Notes under the pieces: model-generated | Told to the model about the DNA's origin: nothing | Seen by the model: the letters and a program-made list of their open reading frames with translations, nothing else | Databases searched by the model: none | Program-made: the position numbers and the translations under genes | Part shown: positions 23,915 to 32,115 of the stretch, piece after piece | Position numbering within the stretch: position 1 is the stretch's first letter | Layout of the letters: each line of letters begins with the position of its first letter | Assembly (NCBI GenBank): GCA_045807945.1 | Contig: JBJMGI010000067.1 | Span: forward strand, 1 to 52,937 | DNA: 52,937 nt | Reading direction: 5' to 3' | From: CAVQGF01 sp045807945 | GTDB taxonomy: Bacteria > Acidobacteriota > Terriglobia > Terriglobales > Acidobacteriaceae

Positions 23915-24970
23915 ATGAAGAACTTCGCTCTTTTTGGCGCAGCCGTCCTGTTCACGTGCTTCTCCCAGGCGCAGAAGATTCAGAAGCCTGCGACGGCGGA
24001 AAACTTTCGCGGTCTCAGCGTTCCCAGCAGCAAAGTGATCTGGGCGAGTGGAACACACGGGACGTACGTAAAAACGTCCGACGGAGGAACTACCTGGAAA
24101 GTGGCTCAGGTTCCCGATGCGGCGATTCTCGACTTCAGGGACGTTAAAGCCTTCAGCGCCGATTCGGCTTATTTACTTGCGGCAGGTCCCGGTGAACAAT
24201 CGCGGATTTACAAGACCAACGACGGCGGCCAAACCTGGTCCCAGCAGTTCATTAATAAAGATCCAAAAGGCTTTTTTGATTGCATGGGGTTCTGGGACCG
24301 CGATCATGGAATCGCGGTAGGCGATCCCGTGAACGGCCGTTTCCAGCTGATTAAAACTGACGATGGCGGAAAAACATGGAATTACATTCCACCCGAGACT
24401 TTGCCGGCTGCCATCGAAGGCGAGGGCGCGTTCGCCGCAAGCGGCACGTGCCTGGTCACACAGGGGAAAAAGAATGTGTGGTTCGCCTCGGGAGGAGCGG
24501 CGGCCAGAGTTTTTCACTCAACTGATCGCGGGAAGACTTGGACCGTCAGCGAGACTTCGATCGCGCACCGGAAGGCGTCGGAGGGGATTTTTTCGCTCGC
24601 CTTTCGCGACTCTCACACCGGGGTAGCCGTTGGTGGGGATTACGCTCAACCAACATCAGCGGTAAACAATATCGCAATCACTTGTGACGGAGGTCACACC
24701 TGGACCCCGGCTACTTGGCCAAAGACGACGATTTACCTTTCGGGTGTTGCCTATTTGAATAAGGAGCATCTCGTTGCAGTTGGCACTTCCGGCTTCATGC
24801 AATCGATCGATGCAGGGAAAAACTGGACCATGATCGTGGGCAAAGGTTCCAACGCTATCGCAGCGGTTACCTGTGATTCCAATCCCTGCTATGTCGAGGC
24901 CGGCACTGAGGGACGGATCGAAGAGTCGTCGACCGTAGTTGAGGTCCAGTCTGCGAGTTCGCCGAAATAA
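23915..24970 (+). CDS. Ycf48/BNR-like beta-propeller protein, exported
   Basis: A 351-aa protein with a signal peptide (MKNFALFGAAVLFTCFSQA). It carries repeated blade motifs of the BNR/Asp-box type seen in photosystem-assembly factor Ycf48 and sortilin-like propellers: KTSDGGTTWK, KTNDGGQTWS, KTDDGGKTWN, HSTDRGKTWT, CDGGHTWTP and SIDAGKNWT. In non-photosynthetic bacteria such proteins are periplasmic or extracellular and mostly of unknown role. It is convergent with the 1254-aa gene, with a bidirectional terminator between them. Confidence 0.85.
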   Translation: MKNFALFGAAVLFTCFSQAQKIQKPATAENFRGLSVPSSKVIWASGTHGTYVKTSDGGTTWKVAQVPDAAILDFRDVKAFSADSAYLLAAGPGEQSRIYKTNDGGQTWSQQFINKDPKGFFDCMGFWDRDHGIAVGDPVNGRFQLIKTDDGGKTWNYIPPETLPAAIEGEGAFAASGTCLVTQGKKNVWFASGGAAARVFHSTDRGKTWTVSETSIAHRKASEGIFSLAFRDSHTGVAVGGDYAQPTSAVNNIAITCDGGHTWTPATWPKTTIYLSGVAYLNKEHLVAVGTSGFMQSIDAGKNWTMIVGKGSNAIAAVTCDSNPCYVEAGTEGRIEESSTVVEVQSASSPK

Positions 24971-25004
24971 AAAGCTCGACCTTAACGTCTCTCACGCGCA
25001 CGAA

Positions 25005-25030
25005 AAAGCCCCGACCAAGGTCGGGGCTTT
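25005..25030. terminator. Bidirectional intrinsic terminator
   Basis: A perfect 10-base stem, AAAGCCCCGA paired with TCGGGGCTTT around a 6-base loop. A-rich and T-rich flanks make it work for both the plus-strand propeller gene and the convergent minus-strand giant gene. Confidence 0.88.
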
Positions 25031-25048
25031 CTGATTCATTCGGACCAA

Positions 25049-28000
25049 CTAGTTTGAAGGGATCGTGCTGGCCTGCGCCTTCGCCAGGTCATTCAGGATT
25101 GCGGTCGATCGCGCCGTGAGATCGGCACCGTAGGGCGCCGCGACCTTTGTGGCCATCCGCTGGATCGCCAGCATCAGCTTGATCTCGGTAGCCAGGTTCT
25201 TGGAGGCGCCGCCCAGATCGCCTGCCAGGATGGACGCCAGTGCATCGCCGTGCATCTTGCTTAGTGGGTGGGTGTCGACGGGCAACATCCCCGCCGTCTT
25301 TACGCCCGCAGCGTTGGCGATTTGAATCGCCGCGATGAAGTCAGCGATCTCGAGCCCGATGTAGCGGGTCATGCTCTCCTTGGTTGCGATCACGGTCTGG
25401 GTGATGTTGACGGTGTTCGCCGCCGGCGGAGCGCCGTCGTCAATGAGACTGGTCACCGTGATCGGGAATGAGTAAGTTGTGTCAGTCATGCCCGCCCAAT
25501 CGGACGGTACGTCGATGGTGAATCCGGTATTCCGATTCCCCAGCACCTCTACGTTACCGACCGCGGGACTCGCCAGCGGCGAATCGAACAACGTCGTGAG
25601 CCCGCCAGCCGTGTTCCACGAAGGCTGGATGGCAGTAGGCACGGCGCGATACGGACAACCGGCGCCGCTGCCCAGAGTGGTCAGCGTACAACCCGCCGTA
25701 TTGAAATCAGTGGCAGCGTAGGTGAGTCTGATCTGGTCGGGCGCATTGCCGTGGTTTTGGACGGTTTCCCCGTACGTCTGCGCAGGGGCGATCGGCTTTC
25801 CGCTAGAGCTCGGCGGCGTTGAAGTGATGCGTGGATCGAAATACGGCAACACGTTGACGTAAACGGTATCGTTGGCACCCAGCCGGTAAATGTCTGAAGG
25901 ATCCACCGCCGCCATGTTGTTGTCGAATGCCTCGGTGCTATCCAGTTTGAACGTGACCGGGTAGACCTGCGGCCGCGTGGAAGGGTCCTTCAGCGGCGTT
26001 ACCGTGACGGTGAAAGGTCCGCCCGCCAGCGCGTGAGCCGGGCCGGAGGCGGTTGACTGCGCAATCGTTGACGTCCATCCGGGCGCGAGGAACGGGAAGG
26101 CTGAGTTCGCGTCAGGAAGAACTGTTTGGAAATGTTCGAAGTTCCCGGCGACGCTGCCCTCGTTCACTATCTGGAAGCTGAAGCTGCCGGGCCCGCGTCC
26201 GGGTTTGATACCGAGTGCAGGCTTGTTGTAAGGATTGTTGCTATCCCCAACTGGCAAGATGGGATTGAACGTTGCTGCCACTGGTGATCCAACCACACTC
26301 GCCGCGAAGTTCTTCACGAATATTGGATAGGTGATCGGCTTTTCGCCGCGATGCTGCGGAATCGGGATCCCGTTATCACCGAGGTTGAAGGTGATATCGA
26401 GGATCGGAAACGAGGGCAGGTCAGGAATAGGGGACAAGATACCCCCAAATTCGATGTTAGCGTCCAACTCGAGTCCGAAGTTGTTGAGCAGATACGTGAA
26501 GTTGTCGATACTCACGTTCGCGTAATCGGTGTTTCTGTCGTAGTCGTCAAACCGTATCGGCCCGATCGGCGGATTGGTGACGTCGATCGCACCTGTTCCT
26601 ACGACGTTAGGATCGACCACCTGGGTGAACTTCAACTCCGCCGGGTCGTCCGATCCACCAACGTGCCCGTCTCCGCTGGCGGTCCATGAGGCATTGATCT
26701 GCGTCGAGTTGGCCTCGGGCACGAGCGTCAGGCCGATTCCTAATGTGGCGCCGGCATAGTCCAGGAAGAGACCGGTGCAGAAGGGCTTCTGTTTGCCCTT
26801 GATCGTTAGGAACGAGCCCTTCAGCGCCGCCTTTACGCAATCGGCGTAAAGGTGGAACCCATTGGCCAGGAACGGAAACTTAAGACCGGTCGCCGTGTGG
26901 CTGACCGGGTCCACCGAACCACCAAAGGGTGTGGTGAAGCTGGCCCAATTCAGATTGTTACTTTTCAGCGTATCCAGGAACGAGTTGGCCAGATTGGTAT
27001 CGATGGAACCGCCGCCAAGCTCAGACCCGATAAAGGTGATCGCGGTCTGTCCGGCAGCGGTGAATTTATTCTCCCAGATCGCGTTCATCGTGCCGAGAGT
27101 TGGCAAGTCGCCGGCTGAATCGATCCCAATGTCGATCACGGTGATATCCATGACCACAACCTTGATGCCGGCGAAGATTGCCCACTTAGCGACCAATTCC
27201 TGACCGTCCACCTCGACGGCAGGAACGACTTTGTGGATCTCCGACGAAAAGAATTCAGGGAAGCCGAAGGTATTGCAGTCCGAGACTAGTACGCCGTCTG
27301 CAATACCGTTTGCGTTGCAAAAGTCGGTGTACTGCTGCGCACTGAAATCCTCTGCAGTCAAAGACGTGTTCAGGCTCAGGCTGTTGCCCGCCAGCACGCT
27401 TAGATCGTTGATTGGAGTTATGCCGTCACCGGTGCTGACCTCGAGTTGCACCGGAAGCCGCAGTCCGGCCGCCAAATCGAAATCGTAGCCGACGCGCGCT
27501 GCGAACAAAGTGATGCAAATGTCCGTGAAACCAAGATCGATGCAGCCTTCTTCATCGATGCTGTAGCCCCAACTGACCTCGGGAGGAGCCAGCGTGAAGC
27601 CCATCATCGCGTAGTTGTCCCGGAACAGAGATCCGGTCGAACTCGGCAGCAACGAGAGTGAAGTCAGCCGTGAAAAGGCTGCAAACTGCTGCGGTCCGTT
27701 ATTGCCCTTCACGCAGACCCCATCCACATACTGGGCGTTCGGTGCACAGTGCGCGACATAGTCTTCTTCGATGTGCTGGGTGCGGCGCTCCTGGCCGCAT
27801 TTCATGGCGGCGGAGTGAGGATTCGATGCATCCGTAGTAGTGTCGCAGTTGCCATTGTCGTCGGCATCGAAGGCTTTCTTGTTGTCGCCGTTCTTTTTGC
27901 CATAAGCCTTGTTCATAGCTACGATCATGGCTCGTGTCACGTCGCAAGTACCGTCCGCGTTCTGTGTACCGAAACCCTGCGCAGGCAGCGTTACCGTGAT

Positions 28001-28813
28001 GTCGTCGCCCTTGCTGTCTTTCACGTTCTTGCCGTTGCCGTCGTGAGCTGTAAAAGACTTGCCGCTGCCGAAATTCGTGCAGTCGCTGCCCCCGAGCGGC
28101 AGGCTCGACAGGTTGTTGTGGAAGTGCGTCACGTTGGTGTATTTCGGGTCCACACTGCCCGCGTCTCCCCGCTTGCCGGAAAGAGAATTCGGATCGTCTT
28201 GCTTGTTTGCGCTGGGGTCGAATGAGTTGTCTTCGATGCTGGGATCGATCGTGTTCCCGTCCGAGTCCTGAAAAGGCTGCGGAACTTTCCGATTCGGGTT
28301 GATCGCCAACGCCGGCCACGAGGTCAGCGGGTTGCCGTCTTGGTCAGATCGCTGCGAAGGCTTGCTGTAGCCGATGGTGACCTGGTTCTTCAAATGCTTG
28401 CCGACGGTGTGGCCGTTCGTGTCGGTCACATCCTCCGACCCGCAGTGCGGGCAATTGTCCGGGTCGGGCGCGTTGATCACGCTGACGTCTTCGGTGTCGC
28501 AGTCGGCTGCCTTCTTGCGCTTCTGTCCAGGCGAGTCCGAATCAGAAGGGTCCTGGCAAGCCGTGTTGCCGTGGGCGCGCTTGTTGTCACGATGCTTTTG
28601 CGCAGTCGATTTGAAGCCCTTCGCCAGCGGCGTCAAGTGTGATCCATCCGCGTCGACCACGAGCTTCGGGATATGCGGGTTGCCGTTTCCGTTGCCATTG
28701 TTGCCGTTGCCATTCTGCGCGACTGAGAAGGGAGCGAACGCAAGTATCGCGAACGTGGTCAAGATCAAGGCGTATAAGGGAGAGGGGTGCGTCGTACCCG
28801 AGGTGGTGCGCAT
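25049..28813 (-). CDS. Very large secreted protein of unknown family (1254 aa)
   Basis: A 1254-aa protein with a signal peptide (ALILTTFAILAFAPFSVAQ), then an Asn/Gly tract, then about 350 residues rich in Asp, Asn, Lys and Gly with scattered Cys (NCPHCGSEDV, CQDPSD) that resemble Ca-binding, disordered surface segments. The middle (about 400-750) is beta-rich; the part from 800 to 1130 has Ig-like character (GSFSFQIVNEGSVAGNFEHF, YGETVQNHGNAPDQIRLTY). The last 110 residues are helical (ADFIAAIQIANAAGVK, LASILAGDLGGASKNL), similar in style to C-terminal helical modules of secreted Gram-negative proteins. I cannot assign a named domain with confidence. A good promoter lies about 125 bases upstream. 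Confidence 0.8.
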   Translation of the reverse strand: MRTTSGTTHPSPLYALILTTFAILAFAPFSVAQNGNGNNGNGNGNPHIPKLVVDADGSHLTPLAKGFKSTAQKHRDNKRAHGNTACQDPSDSDSPGQKRKKAADCDTEDVSVINAPDPDNCPHCGSEDVTDTNGHTVGKHLKNQVTIGYSKPSQRSDQDGNPLTSWPALAINPNRKVPQPFQDSDGNTIDPSIEDNSFDPSANKQDDPNSLSGKRGDAGSVDPKYTNVTHFHNNLSSLPLGGSDCTNFGSGKSFTAHDGNGKNVKDSKGDDITVTLPAQGFGTQNADGTCDVTRAMIVAMNKAYGKKNGDNKKAFDADDNGNCDTTTDASNPHSAAMKCGQERRTQHIEEDYVAHCAPNAQYVDGVCVKGNNGPQQFAAFSRLTSLSLLPSSTGSLFRDNYAMMGFTLAPPEVSWGYSIDEEGCIDLGFTDICITLFAARVGYDFDLAAGLRLPVQLEVSTGDGITPINDLSVLAGNSLSLNTSLTAEDFSAQQYTDFCNANGIADGVLVSDCNTFGFPEFFSSEIHKVVPAVEVDGQELVAKWAIFAGIKVVVMDITVIDIGIDSAGDLPTLGTMNAIWENKFTAAGQTAITFIGSELGGGSIDTNLANSFLDTLKSNNLNWASFTTPFGGSVDPVSHTATGLKFPFLANGFHLYADCVKAALKGSFLTIKGKQKPFCTGLFLDYAGATLGIGLTLVPEANSTQINASWTASGDGHVGGSDDPAELKFTQVVDPNVVGTGAIDVTNPPIGPIRFDDYDRNTDYANVSIDNFTYLLNNFGLELDANIEFGGILSPIPDLPSFPILDITFNLGDNGIPIPQHRGEKPITYPIFVKNFAASVVGSPVAATFNPILPVGDSNNPYNKPALGIKPGRGPGSFSFQIVNEGSVAGNFEHFQTVLPDANSAFPFLAPGWTSTIAQSTASGPAHALAGGPFTVTVTPLKDPSTRPQVYPVTFKLDSTEAFDNNMAAVDPSDIYRLGANDTVYVNVLPYFDPRITSTPPSSSGKPIAPAQTYGETVQNHGNAPDQIRLTYAATDFNTAGCTLTTLGSGAGCPYRAVPTAIQPSWNTAGGLTTLFDSPLASPAVGNVEVLGNRNTGFTIDVPSDWAGMTDTTYSFPITVTSLIDDGAPPAANTVNITQTVIATKESMTRYIGLEIADFIAAIQIANAAGVKTAGMLPVDTHPLSKMHGDALASILAGDLGGASKNLATEIKLMLAIQRMATKVAAPYGADLTARSTAILNDLAKAQASTIPSN

Positions 28814-29114
28814 AGGGTGTCCTCGCTATTCAATTTTTGTTGCGGGGCCCGCCGAGCTGAAGCATGGACTGCGGCGGCATCGTGCGCGACGCAGGCTTTC
28901 CCTTTTAGCGCCTTGGGGAAGGCAAAGAGAGTTGAGAAGAGGAGTATAGACCCGCGGAGCGGCGTGTCAACCAAATTGCGAGCCGGCAAGCAGTCAAGTC
29001 GTGCAAAAGAGAACCATCAAACAATGGTTAAGAAGCGAGGTTGATCTGCTGCTCTCGCTGGGGCCGGCTATGTTGGGGTAAGCCCTTAAGCCTGTGTTAG
29101 ATTTGTAAATGTGT
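28814..29114. other. Gene-free stretch between the 1254-aa gene and tRNA-Lys
   Basis: It holds the sigma-70-like promoter of the minus-strand giant gene and its roughly 120-base untranslated leader, which is GC-rich with short complementary segments (CCGCC with GGCGG, CTGCG with CGCAG). I could not match the leader to a riboswitch class. The remaining 140 bases lead to the tRNA and hold no evident gene. Confidence 0.6.
28943..28970 (-). promoter_or_regulatory. Sigma-70-type promoter of the 1254-aa protein gene
   Basis: On the minus strand a perfect TTGACA is followed after 16 bases by TATACT. Transcription would begin near 28936, leaving a leader of about 120 bases before the ATG at 28813. 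Confidence 0.7.
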
Positions 29115-29190
29115 GGGCGCGTAGCTCAGTTGGTAGAGCAACGCCCTTTTAAGGCGTGGGTCGATGGTTCGAATCCATCCGCGCTCACCA
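29115..29190 (+). tRNA. tRNA-Lys (anticodon TTT)
   Basis: A full 76-base cloverleaf: acceptor GGGCGCG paired with CGCGCTC (one G-U), D-stem GCTC/GAGC, anticodon stem ACGCC/GGCGT with loop CTTTTAA (anticodon TTT), T-arm GATGG-TTCGAAT-CCATC, discriminator A and an encoded CCA end. Confidence 0.97.
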
Positions 29191-29203
29191 ACTTCAATTC
29201 CAG

Positions 29204-29833
29204 TCAGCTCCCGGTCACCAGCGACGGAGCCGCACTCCGCCTTCGATCTACAAACTTCAGCGCCAGCCGATAACCCAACAGCACTGCTAGGATGACTGCA
29301 TAAATCGCGGGGTCGGTGATGTCTTGCTTGACCAGCCACCAGTAGTGCACCACGCCGGCTATCGCGCTGAAGTACACGAGCCGATGCAGCGCCTGCCAAT
29401 TCTTGCCGCCCAGCTTGCGGATCGACCACGTCGTCGAGGTCAGCGCCAGTGGAACCATCAACAACCATGCCGTGAATCCCGCGGTGACGAATGGCCGCTT
29501 GTACACATCCGGTAGCACCTCTGCCCAATGGAAATGATGATCGAGCCCGACGAACGTGAGCAGGTGCAATGAAGCGTAGAAGAACGCGTACAGCCCGAGC
29601 ATCCTGCGAAAACGGATCAAGTCTGGAAGATTTATGATCTTCCGCAGTGGAGTGATCGCGAGCGAGCACAATAAGAAGATCAAGGCCGTGTCCCCGGTCG
29701 CGTGCGTCACAAACTCTACCGGGTTCGCCCCCAGGTCGTTTTGCAGAGCTTTAAGGAAAAGATATGCGAGCGGGCCCAGTGCCGCGATAAAAACGACGAC
29801 CTTGAAGATGGAAATGAGCCGGGCGCGCGACAT
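29204..29833 (-). CDS. msrQ: MsrQ, haem-binding membrane subunit of the MsrPQ system
   Basis: A 209-aa inner-membrane b-type haem protein (YedZ family) with about six membrane segments. Candidate haem ligands lie in YASLHLLTFVGL near 87-98 and in LHRLVYFSAIAGVVHYWW near 149-166. It passes electrons from the respiratory chain or flavin to MsrP, which repairs oxidised methionines in periplasmic proteins. The ATG overlaps the msrP stop by one base (TGATG); a TTG three bases earlier is less likely. It is convergent with tRNA-Lys, 13 bases away. Confidence 0.94.
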   Translation of the reverse strand: MSRARLISIFKVVVFIAALGPLAYLFLKALQNDLGANPVEFVTHATGDTALIFLLCSLAITPLRKIINLPDLIRFRRMLGLYAFFYASLHLLTFVGLDHHFHWAEVLPDVYKRPFVTAGFTAWLLMVPLALTSTTWSIRKLGGKNWQALHRLVYFSAIAGVVHYWWLVKQDITDPAIYAVILAVLLGYRLALKFVDRRRSAAPSLVTGS

Positions 29834-30804
29834 CAATAATTTTTCCGCAGGTCCATCCCGCTATACAGCCCGGCCACGAGCTTTCCGTAACCGTTGAACA
29901 TGTCCGTGGGCTTCCGCGCCGCGAACAATCCCGCGCCGATCACGCGCTCCGTTGCTTGGCTCCAGCGCGGATGGTCCACCTCCGGGTTCACATTCGAGTA
30001 GAACCCATACTCATTCGAAGCCATGGAATTCCATGTCGTTGGCGGCTGCTGTTCCACAAACCGGATCTTCACGATCGACTTTGCGCTCTTGAATCCATAC
30101 TTCCACGGCACATGGATCCGCACCGGCGCGCCGTTCTGGTTCGGCAAAACTTCGCCGTAGAGACCAAAAACTAAAATCGTCAGCGGATGCATAGCTTCAT
30201 CCATGCGCAAGCCTTCGGAGTATGGCCAATTGAGGACGTCTCCTGCGTGCGGCATCTGCTGCCGATCGAACAGGGTAATGAACTGCACGTACTTCGCCTT
30301 AGACGTGGGCTGCGCGCTGTTGATCAGCGTGCTGAGCGGGAACCCGATCCACGGGATCACCATCGACCATCCTTCAACGCAGCGATGCCGATAGATGCGT
30401 TCCTCGAGCGGGGCCAATTTCATCAATGAATCGATGTCGATCGTCTGCGGCTTCTTGACTTCGCCTTCGATCGCCACCGTCCAAGGGCGCGTCTTCAGAG
30501 TTCCCGCATATTGCGCCGGCTCATCTTTATCGGTGCCAAACTCGTAATAATTGTTGTAAGTGGTGATGTCTTTGAATGAAGTCGGAGTCTGCTTGTCGCT
30601 GTAGCCGCTCTTGCCGAAAGTCAGCTTCGTGCTCGCGTGCGCCACCTCGTCCGGCTGTGCCAGCTTAAGAGCTTCAAATCCTGTCAGCGTCGCTGCGCCG
30701 GCTAAACCTAAGCCGGTGAGGAACTTACGTCTATCAAGGTACGCGGTTTTTGGAGTCACTTCAGAGTAAGGAAGATTAATGTCAGACGGCTTTTTGATCA
30801 GCAT
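29833..30804 (-). CDS. msrP: MsrP, molybdenum-dependent periplasmic methionine sulfoxide reductase
   Basis: A 323-aa molybdopterin enzyme of the sulfite-oxidase fold (YedY). Twin arginines at 25-26 in LDRRKFLTGLGLAGA direct folded export by Tat. The molybdenum-ligating Cys is Cys142 in YRHRCVEGWSM; MVIPWIGFPL and HPLTILVFGLYGE are further family segments. It reduces methionine sulfoxide in periplasmic proteins using electrons from MsrQ, encoded next to it with overlapping codons. It needs molybdenum cofactor, which links it indirectly to the molybdate genes at the right end of the window. Confidence 0.95.
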   Translation of the reverse strand: MLIKKPSDINLPYSEVTPKTAYLDRRKFLTGLGLAGAATLTGFEALKLAQPDEVAHASTKLTFGKSGYSDKQTPTSFKDITTYNNYYEFGTDKDEPAQYAGTLKTRPWTVAIEGEVKKPQTIDIDSLMKLAPLEERIYRHRCVEGWSMVIPWIGFPLSTLINSAQPTSKAKYVQFITLFDRQQMPHAGDVLNWPYSEGLRMDEAMHPLTILVFGLYGEVLPNQNGAPVRIHVPWKYGFKSAKSIVKIRFVEQQPPTTWNSMASNEYGFYSNVNPEVDHPRWSQATERVIGAGLFAARKPTDMFNGYGKLVAGLYSGMDLRKNY

Positions 30805-30894
30805 GATTCACCAATATAAGTACGCAGCTCGAGGCGGAGCGGATTTCACCCTGCAGATGAGACTCTGTTGCGTGGAAAAGGTTGCGCCGCTCGT

Positions 30895-32115
30895 CTATTC
30901 GTAGCGCAGGGCTTCGATGGGGTCGAGCCGTGCTGCCTTGCGCGCCGGATAGAAACCAAAGAACACACCGACAAACATTGAGAATACCGCCGCCGCAAGG
31001 ATTGCGAGCGGAGAAATAATGACTGCCCATCCGGCGAAGGTCGTGATCAACCGCGATACGGTGATCCCGAGCAATATCCCGATCAGTCCGCCGAACATAC
31101 TAAGCACCACCGCTTCAATGAGGAACTGTCGCTGCACATCTTCTTCTGTCGCGCCTATGGCCATGCGGATGCCGATCTCGCGCGTGCGCTCCGTAACCGA
31201 GACCAGCATGATATTCATGATCCCGATTCCGCCGACCACAAGAGCGATGCTCGCCACCGAGCCGAGCAGCAGAGTCATCAGCCGTCCCTGCGCTTCCGCG
31301 AAGTCGGCTATATCGGCGAGATTGCGGACCATGAAATCATCGTCCTGCCCTGGACGGATGTGATGGCGGTCGCGCAGCAATGCTTCGATCTGCTGCTGCG
31401 CGGTGTAGCTCGCCTCTTTCGATACCGCCGAGACCATCAGGAAGCGCAGCCAGGTATCACCCGTGAGTTTTTTCTGGTGCGTTGTGTAAGGAATGAAGAC
31501 CTGATCGTCCTGGTCATCGCCCATCGCGGCGGATTGTCCTTTAACTGTGAGCAGGCCAACCACGCGGAAAGGAAGATTCTTGATGCGCATCACCTGCCCG
31601 ATCGGGTCTGCGGCGCCGAAGAGATCTTTATGTACCGTCTCCCCGATCACCGCCACGTTCGCGGCGCTTTGCACATCATCTTGAGAGAACGGAGTCCCCG
31701 ATTGGAATGGCCAATCGCGGATCTCAAAATACTGCGGCTCCGTACCAACGATCCGCGTGAACCAATTGTCGTTCCCGTAAACCACCTGCGCCGTTGTTTG
31801 CGTCCCAGGCGCCGCTGCCGCGATGGCCGGCGCTTCGCGCTGGATCGCAGTGAGATCGTCGTAGACCAGCGTCTTGGTCGCGCCCGAACCCAAGCGCAAT
31901 CCGCCGCGGTTCACGGTGCCGCTGGAGACGAATAGCATGTTCGATCCCATGGCCGCGATCTGTGCCTGCTGGGCCGCTTGCGCGCCTTCGCCCACTCCCA
32001 GCATCGCGATCACCGCGGCCACGCCGATGATGATCCCGAGCATCGTCAGCCCGGAGCGCATTTTATTGCGGGCCAACGCTCGCAGGGCGATGCGAATGAT
32101 GGTGAGTATGTCCAT
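30895..32115 (-). CDS. MacB-type ABC permease (FtsX/MacB_PCD family)
   Basis: A 406-aa permease without an ATPase domain. A first membrane segment at about 20-42 (MRSGLTMLGIIIGVAAVIAM) is followed by a large periplasmic MacB_PCD domain to about 275, then three membrane segments, with the conserved VTERTREIGIRMAIGA loop near 310-325 and the ending ARLDPIEALRYE. It works with the ATPase at 34189 as a split MacB: a mechanotransmission exporter that drives substrate through the adaptor and TolC. Its ATG overlaps the TolC stop (TAATG), so translation is coupled. It is the last gene of the four-gene operon. Confidence 0.92.
   Translation of the reverse strand: MDILTIIRIALRALARNKMRSGLTMLGIIIGVAAVIAMLGVGEGAQAAQQAQIAAMGSNMLFVSSGTVNRGGLRLGSGATKTLVYDDLTAIQREAPAIAAAAPGTQTTAQVVYGNDNWFTRIVGTEPQYFEIRDWPFQSGTPFSQDDVQSAANVAVIGETVHKDLFGAADPIGQVMRIKNLPFRVVGLLTVKGQSAAMGDDQDDQVFIPYTTHQKKLTGDTWLRFLMVSAVSKEASYTAQQQIEALLRDRHHIRPGQDDDFMVRNLADIADFAEAQGRLMTLLLGSVASIALVVGGIGIMNIMLVSVTERTREIGIRMAIGATEEDVQRQFLIEAVVLSMFGGLIGILLGITVSRLITTFAGWAVIISPLAILAAAVFSMFVGVFFGFYPARKAARLDPIEALRYE

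Noticed and set aside
27699..28319. A 206-codon frame overlapping the 1254-aa gene in another minus-strand frame
   Set aside because: Arg/Gln-rich composition typical of frame-shifted GC-rich coding DNA; the 1254-aa frame has signal peptide and promoter.
28814..28936. Leader of the 1254-aa gene considered as a cyclic-di-GMP riboswitch
   Set aside because: It has short complementary segments, but I could not lay the conserved core of that class onto it.
29115..29190. tRNA-Lys considered as an integration site for a genomic island
   Set aside because: The genes beside it are ordinary (msrQ, msrP), and I see no integrase or repeat of the tRNA 3' end nearby.
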